Source: Nereocystis luetkeana (taxonomy: Eukaryota; Sar; Phaeophyceae; Laminariales; Laminariaceae). Taken from it: a stretch of 64,000 nucleotides of DNA. The notes beneath the pieces are model-generated. The model was given only the letters and a program-made list of their open reading frames with translations, was not told the DNA's origin and made no database searches. A program made the position numbers and the translations under genes. Each line of letters opens with the position of its first letter. Position 1 is the stretch's first letter. This document shows, piece by piece, positions 53,158-64,000 of the stretch. The stretch is taken from assembly GCA_031213475.1 (NCBI GenBank), contig JARUPZ010000021.1:1426001-1490000 (forward strand), read 5' to 3'.

Positions 53158-54580
53158 CGCGAGGGTTTCGACCCGATGCGTGCTGCATGGGCGTAGCTGT
53201 TTCCAAAGAGATTAGTCCGTAGGTGACCATTGAGGGACCCTGATCGGACAGACAGACAAAATTTCTTCGTCCGTTCCAGAGACCACAAGTGTTCCACTTG
53301 TGGAACTGCCGGGTTAATATTCGCGAGTACCGAAACACATAACGAGGATCGCAAAATAGTACATGCGAAGTAGAAAGTAATCCACTGCTGTTGTAAAATA
53401 CCTATATAATTCTGCCAATGAAAACGCGAAGTGCAAAAGTTTTCTTTAAAAAATATTGAGTTCAAAGAACAGCGGAAAATATCCCCGTACCGCCGCTGTG
53501 GGGAAATGTTTGATTTTTACTTTTTTTGGCTGCAGGCTGCGCAATTTGTTTTTCCTCGTTGAAAATTGCCAAAACGTTGATAAAATCAGCTTATGCGACG
53601 ATAGATGCTCGATCTCGACATAGACTCAGCCCACGGCCAACCCGCTTGGTGGCGGGCAGGGTCAACGAGTAGAGATGCCGGGCTCGATGAAATCAGACGG
53701 ATCCATTTCCTAGGGGGCAAGAACTTGCCGGCGGCATCCAATGGTATCCTCCCAAACCTGAAAAAAAACTGTTTTTTACCATTCGGGGCGCATAGATAAA
53801 TTTGCTCATCTAGTTAGTACGCACCAGCGGCCAATTGTTTCTTATTTATCTCGCACAGATGCGAGCAAACTGTTGTTGTGGCCTGGTGCCGCGAAGAGAC
53901 GCGCTGGGTGCGCTACACTGCGTGTAGGACCCAAGCCTCCGAGCCAACTCTGACTGCCTTTCTTTGGTCTGGCGGCAGAGAGACGTGCAGAGTCAACTTG
54001 TCTTGGTTTTTGTATTTCACAATGTGACTGACTCCTGCTGCTGCTGCTGCTGCTGTGCCGCTGCTGCCGTAGTTTACGCGTACGTATCCACCGAGAGGTG
54101 CGCGCCGAGTGCGCTTCTCTTGGTCTCTGGGCTCAAACTTGCGCCAGCCGACTGTTGTTGTAGTCTGGCCAGGGACAGATGCGCCGCCCGCTGACCGCGC
54201 GTTGGGCGCGAAGCAACGACCCTATACAGCTGTGTCACCATCCAACTCATCGTTCGTTCTGCTGCTGTTTGTTGTCGTGGAGAACATCTTGAATTCAGAG
54301 AGCTTGCCATTTTTCGATAGGAAAAGCTAATCACCCAAACGTCGTCGGATCCTGTGTCTAGGATACGGCATTGACACTGTGGATGAATGTCCTGGATGTT
54401 CACGGGTTGGAAATAGCTGTCTGCACCCTCGTGCGATCGGTTTCCTTTTGCACCTTCATCTCATATATCACCTGACCACCTTGCACCTTCACCTCACTCA
54501 TCACCTCATCACCTTGCACCTTCAATGTATGTGTGATTTTCTTGTGTAGTTGACATGATATCGTATGTTGGTATATGGTA
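53158..54580. other. no gene recognised (1.4 kb)
   Basis: Contains a CTG microsatellite at about 54033-54056 and two related short blocks (near 53855 and 54150, sharing GTTGTTGT..CTGG..CAGATGCG and CGCGTTGGGCGC-like sequence). No coding region is supported. Confidence 0.4.
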
Positions 54581-54599
54581 CCTGGTATGATGGTACTAT

Positions 54600-54905
54600 A
54601 TGATTTGATATACTAAATGGAAAAAACGCGGTATGGGATGCATGGGATATGTTGGTGGTATGGTATATGGGAAAAACACCGTATGTGGTATGGTATTTTT
54701 GGCGGTATGGTACGGGAAAAATACAGTATGTGGTATGGTACGTTGACGGTATGGTACGATGGTACGGTGTAGTGGATATATTGTATGGGAGAACACCGTA
54801 TATATGTGGTATGGTATTGTTGGCGGTATGTGGTACGGGAAAAACACAGCATGTAGTATGGTACGATGGCGGTATGGTACGATGGTACCGTGTCGTGGAT
54901 ATATA
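54600..54905. repeat. minisatellite based on GGTATGGTA, higher-order unit about 120 bp
   Basis: Two to three long units share GGGAAAAACACnGTATGTGGTATGGTA, then GGCGGTATGGTACGGGAAAAA, then GACGGTATGGTACGATGGTACGGTGTnGTGGATATAT. Open frames on both strands here are artefacts of the repeat. Confidence 0.8.
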
Positions 54906-54909
54906 CCTC

Positions 54910-56270
54910 CGTTCCCGTCGCTGCCTCGGCAAGGCATGCTGCGAGGCATGCCCGATCAGAGGCTTGTAGCGAGAGGGGTAGGTCTTTCTGGCGGGTGTAA
55001 GGTCGGACTCACCCTCAAGGAGTGATACCTTCTTGCTGCAGCGCGTGGCCGGGAGGCTCAGGTCGCAGTAGCATTAGGTCGTACGTGGTGCGTCAGGCAC
55101 GGAGACCTACGATTCGCGCGTCTTTTTATAGGCAGGTGCGGTAGAGCAGCAATGTTCTATCGGAATATCCGCGCGTGGAGGCCGGCGCCACCACAGGCCA
55201 CACTACGGCACAGTCTATTGCGCCGGCAGGAGGCTGGATTCGGTGACGAAGGAGGAGGGAGACATAGCGTCGACGAGCGGGGAAGAGACGGATTGAACTC
55301 ACCCTGCGCGATAATTTTTTTTTCAGATCAGAACCGCAAGTGCGAGGAGCATTTTGTTTCGGGACGGGAGGGAGAGAAGAGGAACCGACTGGAGGGGAGT
55401 GGCAACGAGAGCACGTGCAAAGGAGCGGGCGGACTGGGCTAAGGCGATGAGGCGGCCATGAAGAACGGTAGCAGGACGGCACACGAAGACCCATGACCGG
55501 CGCGCACACCATCACGAGAGAAGCGGTCATCATATTTTTTCTAGGTTTTGTTTTTGACGAGGCAGCATGTACTTGTTATTAACGTCACTGGTCTCTGTAG
55601 TGTTGGCGAGTTGGATACCCTTCATGGAGAATGACCCCCGCAATTTTCAGGGGCGCGGTATCATAGCTGTGCTGCACCTTTTGTGTCTGTGACAGTCCGG
55701 GAAGAGGTGGCGATCGTTGATATTCGTGTGGTGATTTTTTCGGTTCGCTGCATGTCCGCGAGTCGTCACTCTGACAGCACGTCATACATCAGGCGTGTTT
55801 CTCTCTGTGTTCACGACTACCATGCTTTTCGCACGGTGCAGGCAGCACTCCAGACTGCAGCCGCTGTAGTCAGCAGCCACGAGTTGGTTCGTGGAGTTGG
55901 TTCGTGGTGGGAATGAGGGGAACTCTATGTTGTATAGTTGAAAGGACATATGCGCGGCCATGTTAGTTCAGTGTGCACATCGATTTCCTCTTGTGTGTGC
56001 CTTCTTCGTCTCTTGTATCTTTTCAGGCAGCCGAATTCCGATTTTTTTATGGGTTTTCGGATCTTCCTAGGGCTCCAGCACCTTTGTGTGACCACGGACT
56101 CTTTCGTCAGAGAGTTACTGCGAGAACAACAACAACAATGGCTAAATTTGCGTGGTGGTACGGTATATAAGGTTCGTAAGGGTCGAATAAGTCGTGCAAA
56201 TATCACCTGTAACGACGTAACGACATTATATATCAACCATTGCAAAGTGTTTGAAAATATAAGGCATGCG

Positions 56271-56304
<34 letters not shown>

Positions 56305-57330
56305 TATATTTGCAATTAATTACCAAAACAGAGACTCAGTTCTATAAACTGAGAATATGTCTCCACCGTATTTTCTTTAAATACTTGCTTCATTGTGGCC
56401 CTACCACCGTCGGGGCGGGAAGGCCTCTCTTATTCACTAGTTTATAAAATAGCATACCCTAGACAACAATCGGTATTCTTACTATTGTGGATGCACGTAA
56501 CGAAAAACTAAAAAAAGACGTTAGCTGGGAGTTCAACCTATCGGCAGATCGATCGATACTCAACTTTGCAAGCTGCGTGAAGCGTTTGCGCGTTTTCCAT
56601 TATTTCCCTGGCGATTGACTACTGTGGCCGGTGACTCCCCTGAATGCTGCCAGGGTCGACGAGACGATAATAATACTTGTACCATTTCGTACACTGAAAC
56701 GGTAGATCGACACGCGAAGGTCGGGGTACACAAGACAAACGAAAGATGGTTTACAACAGTTTAGACTTGACGGGCACACCCAACACTCTGAAATTTGTTT
56801 GAAATACGAACTCCCTGTAAATGTTGCAGCAGATCTTGACGTACCAGTACATAAGTACGTACGTGTTTGTTGGTGAGTCTCACTATCGTACATGATCTTG
56901 GCCTCTTCTGCTCTTGATGTATGAAAAGCACAGTATGCACACACCTGTGAGATTGCAGAGGGTGGTCCATTATAGTGCAGGAGATGTTCATGATTTCTGT
57001 AGGCAGGCTAGCGAGTCGCGCATTTTGACCCTACAGCTATTTGTTCCGTCTCAAACGTCCTACCAGGCAATACGATCACTACACTATAGAGCTAAATCCC
57101 AAAGCTCGCCTTGCACACGATGCCAAGAAGATGGAAACGAAAGCTAAAACTGAACATGAGCGCTACTCTCACAAACTCCGGTCGTATTTCGACTTTCAGC
57201 GAAGTCCGGTCCTTTTTGTCGATATGACCTGGATCTTGATTAGGGGAGTTTGTAGATCAAAACGCGGACCAACTTGAACAGATGCAGGGGCCAGCAGTTG
57301 AAATCGAGAACGCGATTACCGAGATAAACA
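54910..57330. other. no gene recognised (2.4 kb)
   Basis: Holds an (ACAG)n microsatellite at 56268-56303. A charged open stretch at about 57080-57200 (LNPKARLAHDAKKMETK and following) could be a relic exon but has no support. Nothing else was recognised. Confidence 0.4.
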
Positions 57331-57334
57331 CGGG

Positions 57335-57985
57335 GAGCGGTGTCGGGGGTGGTGGCGGTGGGTCAGCCCTGTCGCCCGCCTCGCGTGATTCCCAGTGCTC
57401 ATCGTGGCAGTCGTTCCCCAGCTCGACAATACGCGTATTGGTACTCAGACTGCGCAGCTCCCTCTTTCACCTTCAGCGTGGTCGCAAAAAAAAGGCACTG
57501 CTTGAGTGTCGTCTTGCGATCCCGAACGACCCTCATAACTCGTACCAGGTACCAGGTACATATTCTATTAAAAAATCGCAGATGGAGGCCATACAGAGCC
57601 CGTTCATGCATCCCTCGTGTCTCGAGGCACAGGAGACGCCTAGGCACGAAAGAGGCGACCGCGCTCTTTGCAACCCCGCCTCTACCCGCTAGTATCCGCT
57701 GGCACACGCGACGGCGCCGGGCTCGCCCGCGGTGCTGTACTCGGAGCACACGCACGCATACGAAACCAAGGAAGAAAAAGGGAGAAACGACCGAGAGTGC
57801 CAAGAGAAATGGAGAGAAATGCTTATTGTTGCGACGAAACTAAAACTCCATGAGGGCGACGCATGCTGAGCACCAACTTTGTCGAGCTGGCGAACGAGGG
57901 CCACGGTGAGCACCGGGCTTCACGTGAGGCGGGCGACGGGGCTCACAGTGGCAGAGAGGAAGGAAAGCCTTACCCGGACCGAGTC
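57335..57985. mobile_element. foldback element of about 650 bp
   Basis: The left arm, about 57355-57430 (CAGCCCTGTCGCCCGCCTCGCGTGA..AGCTCGACAA), is the inverse of the right arm, about 57875-57950 (TTGTCGAGCTGGCGAACGAGGGCCACGGTGAG..GGCGGGCGACGGGGCT). The interior has no intact gene. A rearranged relative lies at 7540-8030. Confidence 0.6.
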
Positions 57986-58120
57986 GGTTGCGAGAGGGGC
58001 AGCCAGAAGAGCGCCTTGGAGCGTCATGTTCTTGACGGAAAATATTCACATGAGACGTGGTGAGCGACTGCTGAGTTACGACAGACAGTCCACAGCCGAC
58101 TAACACTTTCAGTGGGATAG

Positions 58121-58956
58121 TGTTATGATACTGCTTTGTACGAGGTTGAAAGCCCGGTAATTACCTGGGTTTAGGAACTGGGGTCGTATTTGTAGTACTT
58201 CGAAGGCGTATCTTAGGTGGAAAACCAGGGGTTTTCCAGAGAGGCACGAGCGTGGTCTCAGTCTGCATCGTGCACGAAAGGAATACAGCTGTTCTTCTAT
58301 CTCTAAGCAAACAATAACTTGAGTACCAACGAGTACCGACTTAATAAGCAGACCTGCCCAGGGATACAAAGTCTCCCTCGTCTCCTGATCTTAACAAGTA
58401 AGTGGCGTCGCCAGCAGGATGTTGTACGCAAATTCGACATGAGGGAGCTGTTCATCCCAATTGTTTTGGAGCTCGCTGACGATTTCTTCCTGCCCCTCAA
58501 GGCTACGTCTTCCTTTCATTTATTTTTTAGCGTACTTTGCCGGCTTCGTTGCCTTGCCGTTCAGAAGTGTGGGAGTGGGTTTTGAGAAGCCGCATCTTCG
58601 ACTCATGTTCGTGGAATCGGGGTTCCAGGAAATTCCCATTATTCTGCATATATACGGCTCATCAGAGTGGGCTAGAGTTATTGCACTGCTTTATATGAGG
58701 TTGAAAGCCCGGTAATTACCTGGGTTTAGACACTGGGATCGTATTTGTAGTTCTTCGAAGGCGTGTCTTAGGTGGGAAACCAGGGGTTTTCCAGAGAGAC
58801 ACGAACGTGGTCTTAGTCCCCGTCGTGCACGAAAGGAATAAAGCTGATCTTCTATCTCTAAGCAAAAAACAACGTGAGTACCAACGAGTATCGACTTACT
58901 GTAATAAGCAGACTTGTCCAGGGATACAAAGTCTCCTGCATATCCTGATCTTAACA
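58121..58956 (+). mobile_element. TRIM-like miniature LTR retroelement
   Basis: Two LTRs, 58121-58396 (276 bp) and 58676-58956 (281 bp), are closely similar over their length (TGTTATGATACTGC at the start, CTGATCTTAACA at the end). They also match the minus-strand LTR at 50265-50544. The internal region is only about 280 bp. It starts with a primer-site-like TGGCGTCGCCAGCAGGATG at 58403 and ends in a purine-rich AGAGTGGGCTAG. There is no gag or pol. The size and layout fit a terminal-repeat retroelement in miniature, probably mobilised by a relative of the 50-kb element. Confidence 0.7.
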
Positions 58957-59007
58957 ACAGCCGACTGCTTGAATGCTTTTTATCTCAGAAGAATTACGTT
59001 GATGTTA

Positions 59008-59745
59008 GGGCCGTTCCTAACGAACAAAAAAAATCACGATTCGTGATACTTTTGTCGTGCATCACGACAAAAAACAACACGATTCATGACGCCATTTTTT
59101 TTAGCTTTAAAAGTTTTCCCTAAAAAAAACAAAATCACGATTCGTGACATTTGTCGTGTCTCCAATCACGCCCGATCAAGGCACTACGCAACCCACGTGC
59201 ACCAACGGTATCCGAAGGTCGGTATAGGGGCATGGCAGACTCTGCTTCGTACGCCGCTTGTGGACAACGGGCGGCTACCCAAAGACACCGCTGAGCGCGG
59301 GCTAACGAGCAGGTTGTGGCCTCCATATTTCGAGGAGGAGGAGCCACAGCTTGAAAGAAACGCGAAAATGACCTGAGGATGTCACAGGCCAGGCCGAACA
59401 GAGACGCCCTGCGAGACGGAACGTCGCGAACCGGGCTTGGTCGACGGTCGGGGAAATAGGATATTTCGCAGGCTGGGTCAGGCTTCGGCCCGTGATTCGA
59501 ATATACCACGGGCCGGGCCAGGCGCGGTCGCCCCGGCTCGGCCTGGCCGAGCCCCACTCGCGAGAGTTGGCTCCACCCGCAAAAACCGTTGTGTTTGAAA
59601 TATCGGATTTTTTTCAATTGAAAATATCACGAAACGTGACGTTTTTCGGCCTTTTTCGTTAGAACTGAAATGTCACGGATCGTGATATTTTGGTATGCCA
59701 AAAAGTCACGAATCGTGATTTTTTTCGGTTCGTTAGGAACGGCCC
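59008..59745. mobile_element. PIF/Harbinger-like MITE, 738 bp
   Basis: The terminal inverted repeats are GGGCCGTTCCTAACGAAC and its complement, flanked by TTA on both sides (59005-59007 and 59746-59748), as expected for PIF/Harbinger target duplications. Both arms contain repeated near-palindromes TCACGATTCGTGA (59034, about 59080, about 59134; about 59627, 59672, 59706) spaced within about 120 bp of each end. The interior has no transposase. Confidence 0.75.
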
Positions 59746-59749
59746 TTAA

Positions 59750-60520
59750 AAGGTGTCGCTCTCTCGGCTAAAAATATGAGAAGATGAAGGAAATCAAAGT
59801 GGGTTGCCAACGTCCCGACGAAAATTCTCGCGACTTGCTTCTACGTACATACGTGCTGCTGCTTGCCGACTACACAACATGAACTACTGCTAGTGTTTGT
59901 AGTTCAGTTGCTATACTGTACGGAACATATGTATTGACTGTCAAACTGGACTACTGTAAGAATAGACAGACTATTTTATCCAAACGTAAAAAAGCTGTCT
60001 GCCGTCCGCACGTGCCTGCTCAGCATGCCAGGCTATGCATACGTTCCTCAGTCGTACTCCATGGCACTGGGCATTGACTACGGCTGCGTAGGTGGCGCTT
60101 TTTCAGCCGATCAGCGACTCGGTAGGCTACTGGCTACTGCTGTGGTACCGAAAACCCCTCATATTAATACAACCCCTCGATAGAGGAGACAACGTGAAGC
60201 AATATTGATGGGTATACAAACTACAGTAGCCGCTAAATTAGCGTACTGGTACCTGGTACTTCCTGCAACTGTCATAACATTATGATCATCTGTTGCTGTG
60301 CATTCTAGACAGTTCCAACTATCGACGTCGCAAACTTGTCTTTGGAAATTTACGTGTGCAACCCGTTGCTATGCCGAGCAACGGTTCGTTACTCTTTAGC
60401 TGCGCCGCAACAGCACTATCCGTTCCTGCTTTGCGCACAAGGGGTTATCAATCCTTCTACTGTAAAATATTGCCACAAAAACAACACGTAACCACGCAAC
60501 TTAACACGTGTGCCACTATT
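59750..60520. other. no gene recognised (0.8 kb)
   Basis: No coding or repeat structure beyond one TACCTGGTA motif near 60250. Confidence 0.4.
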
Positions 60521-60521
60521 A

Positions 60522-60625
60522 CGGGGGACCATAGTAAAAATGCCTGGTAGCCTACGGTACACACAAAACCTATATATTTCCCTATTTTTACTAACAATAT
60601 TTGGTCCTGTTAACCTTGGTCCCCA
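60522..60625. mobile_element. 98-bp TIR family A, copy 6
   Basis: CGGGGGACCATAGTAAAAATGCC at the left; the right end GGTCCTGTTAACCTTGGTCCCCAG is eroded. The interior CTACGGTACACACAAAACC matches copy 5. This is the only family A copy seen outside the TOP2 gene. Confidence 0.7.
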
Positions 60626-60883
60626 GTCAGATGAACATCTACGTACGTAACGGTACAGCATTTCCCTCCAGAGCAATATTAATTGCCGAGACAGATTTGA
60701 AGAAGAGACAAGTATGCATACCGTTGACTATCACATACAACTTGGAGCTCCACAAAACGTACGTGGCAATACTTTTTCTTGTCACTGCTGTTATTTATTT
60801 TTTCCCTCTGACAATGATGTATCGTATGTATTCCAGTCCGGCATTAATCGAACATCCTCTAATATTGCCGTAGTTCCGCTCCT

Positions 60884-61237
60884 GTGAAGGTCTTAGTCCG
60901 TTGGGCTAAAGGTAAAATGTTAACCAATCGCCTGCCCAATCTAAGCCTCATAACACTCTCCCCCCCTGGAACGGACCGGATTTTAACGGGTCGACGCGCC
61001 ACCACACGCGGTTCCAATTTCTGGGGATCCAGAAGCATTTTTCAGGTTCTTGACATACATGAGGAAACTCACTTGATCTTTCAAAAAGCGATTTCATGGT
61101 GGTCGAGAGATTCGAACTCAAGACCAACAACCCATGTTCTGCCGTCGTCGCCATTTGTGAAGGTCTTATTATTAGTCCGTTGGGCTAAAGGTAAAATCTT
61201 AACCAATCGCCTACCCAATCTAAGCCTCATAACACTT
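60884..61237 (-). repeat. tRNA-like SINE candidate with duplicated head
   Basis: On the minus strand an A-box-like TAGCCCAACGG (61187-61177) is followed by a B-box-like GAGTTCGAATC (61119-61109) and a TTTTT at 61086-61082. This is the layout of an RNA polymerase III tRNA-derived unit, though the A-B spacing is long. The region around the A box (61157-61237) is repeated at 60884-60957, without a B box. I cannot assign an anticodon and do not call it a functional tRNA. Confidence 0.45.
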
Positions 61238-61239
61238 CT

Positions 61240-64000
61240 ATGACTCAGGTGTCCCGCTTCCTTCCCCATTAAATTGTTATTTTTTACGTTCTTCTTGCCA
61301 TTTTCCACCACACACAGCAAGAAGTGCAAACATGTTGGGGGAATAACTACTGTACAGTAGTGTATACACATTACGCCCTAGCGTACTATTGCCATCGTCC
61401 AACTGTGTTGGAGTTGGTGGTGGTCTGTCTTCACATGAAACATTATCTCTACCTACCGAACTCAAGAACACCCAGTGTTTGTTGATGTTCCTACTGATAA
61501 TTCTTCCCATTGACAGAGAGCTACTTTGATGCCTCGTCGGACCGCGGTCCCCCCCCCCCCGATTTTCGTTCATTTTTCCTCTTGATCATACGAGCAGTTT
61601 GGGGCCATCAGATTATGTTGTATGTTCGTGCCGTAATGCTCGCGCGGCACAAGCTGGTGGGATGTGCTGCTGCTTCTGAACCGTGCGCACACCCAGGGCA
61701 CAGAGGGACTTTGCGACGCTGGAGACACGATCAACACGTATGACGTGCTTTTTCATCGGGCTCTTCGAACGTTTTTTTTAGTGGGCCCACAATGCGAAAG
61801 GGGTTTCATTGTCGAGCAGCCGATGCTTGAAACGGAGTAGGTCCTTTGGAGTGATCTGCGCGAGATATCGCCCCACGGCATCACCACCGGGCAACGGATG
61901 TGTGGCTCGGCTTGCGAGGTCAAGGGTCGGAGTAGCGCATTTGGCATCTTGAGTTCGATTCGAAAATATTAAAAGCTGTTGGTGGTGGTCAACCATTCAC
62001 GAAAGTCAGCATCCCCAGAGAAGAAGTGGTGCCCTGGCTACCATTTTATTTCGAGGAGAAAATAGCCGGAGACTCATACAGCCGTGGCGCATACGTTTCG
62101 TTTTCGGCAAGGTAGGGGTGGATCTGCACCCAGATGCGTGAAACCGAAACCCCAACAAATGGCGCATAACAGAAGAACACAAAGCGTGATCGAGCGCTCT
62201 CACGCCCTTACGCAAAAACCGTGGGGACTAGAGCAGTCGCCGACTCTCAGCAAGACGAGCTACAAAAATATGTCTCTACACACCTACCTGGTATACCGCA
62301 TGTAGGATACAGCACATATATTCGTGACGACTCCAGGCGTTACCGCCATCGATCCAAAAGTGACGCAGGACCGTGGGTAACGCCACGGGCCAACCTTTGT
62401 TTCTCCACCGATAGCATTCATCCTTGAATGTAACTTGACCAGTCAAAACTTTGCGTGGCATCTATTCCTTCAAAAGGTAAGCTGAAGGCTCTAAGGCGGG
62501 AGTGCAGCCGCAAGGCTCAAGGCTCGCCCATAGCGCCCAAAGCTCCTCCCCGCAGTCCTGACTGGCCGCATATACCAGGGAAATGTGCGAGGGTGACTTG
62601 CCATTTGAGCGCCACAACTATTGAAATGAGAATAGTGAGAAGGAACACAATTTGAACGCTCCAACAGCAAAGAAAGCCTCTTTCTCCCGAGTCCCTCTTC
62701 AGCCTGCACGCATGACAAGAACACACTAGATTGGTCTGTTGTCAGTCTTCATCGCCAGTTATTGATTTGCTCCACCCGCCCTAACCCCTATAGTACTCGA
62801 TGTGTGTACTGCACGATAAAAATGGGCGACCGCTGTCTTATACAGATTATTCGGCTCCACGCATCCACAACTAATGAGGCACTCATGTGCGGGAAAAGGC
62901 AACACGCACCACGCCGGGTCGTTGGGCGCTGTCTGCCTCGCAAGAAAACAAGAAAACATTACAAAAATTACCCCAACAGGATTTGCAACTCAGTGGGACG
63001 ACAAATGGGGACATCGTGGCAACGCTCCACCGTCGATAACCCCCCCCCCATCCGCGCCCCCCCTCCCCCCCGTTCCGGCCTTCACTCCAGCCCGTGCCAC
63101 TACTCTATTGACATGGCTTAGAGGTTGCGCTGCCTCGTGAGAACAGCAGTATAAATACACCTTCGACACAAACCCAAATGCCACATTCCAAATAATACAC
63201 TCTGCAGTGACGGCCGCTTGCTATACAATCCACCATGAAAAACAGTAAACGCTCTCTTATGAACTTCGCGTCGAGTACAAGCCGGCATACTTGCCGCCCT
63301 GCTTTCCCTTCTCATCGCCCGACCACACACACCAATGCCCCTCCCGTCCCAGACGGAAAACATGCCATCCCTACAGCAGCATGGGCGACACGAAACCGAC
63401 CAACACGGAGGAGAAAAAACAAGCAACCCAACGCCGCGCGCCAGCCAATCCAACTCTTTGAAAAGCTGCACCCACGTTTTGAAGATAAACTATATACTTG
63501 GAATTAGTGTGGGATGCCTTTGCAGCAGTAAAACCCGGGGACCCGCCTTCTTCATAATTCTGAAAACAACTCAACGCCGCCTCTAGTCGGCTTCTCCCAC
63601 CCTACACGCCTACCCGGTAAGCAGACAACTCCTCAACAACGACTTCACGCAGCCAATAGCCCCGCCTCGCCCTCCCCGCCCGCCACGGAGCACGGACAAC
63701 GCCACAACAATAGCTCCCTCTGACCGTCCAGAAATTACCCAATTGATACGGAGGTACGAGCGTCTGCGCGCGCGGTGTCACCGTGCGCTTCGATCTGAGC
63801 AGCTCCTCGCAAAATACTTTCCAGAATATATAATCGACATATTTAGTATTTTCCATGTACAGAAAGGGGCGAGGAGCACGATTGATCACGGCAGCCAACC
63901 ACAACCATATCAACCCACGACCACGGCGACTTCGCCGTGGCTTCATCGCTGAACGGGATCGGGCCCTTTGCCGATGCACTCAGCACAACGGGCTGACAAC
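61240..64000. other. no gene recognised (2.8 kb)
   Basis: Only short, overlapping open frames without conserved motifs. There are poly-C runs near 61548 and 63041-63070. No intact gene, RNA gene or repeat family was identified. Confidence 0.4.

Noticed and set aside
54596..54949. Tyr/Ile/Pro/His-rich repeated open frames on the minus strand
   Set aside because: They are translations of the GGTATGGTA minisatellite.

Overview
The window is nuclear DNA of an intron-dense eukaryote, most likely a stramenopile with a secondary red plastid and probably a brown alga (Ectocarpus-like). The evidence is long GT-AG introns (mean about 0.8 kb in the main gene) around short exons rich in C/G at third codon positions, a lumenal plastid protein with a signal peptide ahead of its plastid targeting sequence, and very repeat-rich non-coding DNA. 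The species is inferred.

Two protein genes are supported, arranged head to head. On the minus strand, four in-phase exons between 9159 and 1222 encode the first 184 residues of a thylakoid-lumen cyclophilin-type peptidyl-prolyl isomerase. Its 3' exons were not found and probably lie beyond the left edge. On the plus strand, a 41-exon gene from 9495 to about 46749 encodes a eukaryotic type IIA DNA topoisomerase (TOP2) of about 1702 residues. Every exon junction keeps the reading frame, and the exons cover, in order, the GHKL ATPase, transducer, TOPRIM, winged-helix/tower with the catalytic tyrosine, coiled-coil C-gate, and a long charged C-terminal domain. The two start codons are 335 bp apart, so the intervening DNA is a candidate shared promoter.

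Introns and intergenic DNA hold several small repeat families. They are a roughly 98-bp TIR family flanked by TA (six copies), a roughly 92-bp foldback family (four copies), a larger foldback family with a GGCTGTGAGTTGGCC end, and a 160-200-bp family whose three copies all sit 10-31 nt inside an intron from the 5' splice site. A degenerate repeat with a shared reading frame occurs four times, and the 9-mer TACCTGGTA occurs about 22 times.

From 46.75 to 64 kb I find no intact gene. This part holds tandem arrays, segmental duplications, a relic LTR element on the minus strand with a tRNA-matching primer site, an 836-bp miniature LTR element (TRIM-like) on the plus strand, a 738-bp PIF/Harbinger-like element with TTA target duplications, and a tRNA-like SINE candidate. 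The most unusual points are the splice-site-proximal repeat family, the 9-mer enrichment, the framed dispersed repeat and the decayed copy of a TOP2 exon start in intron 1.
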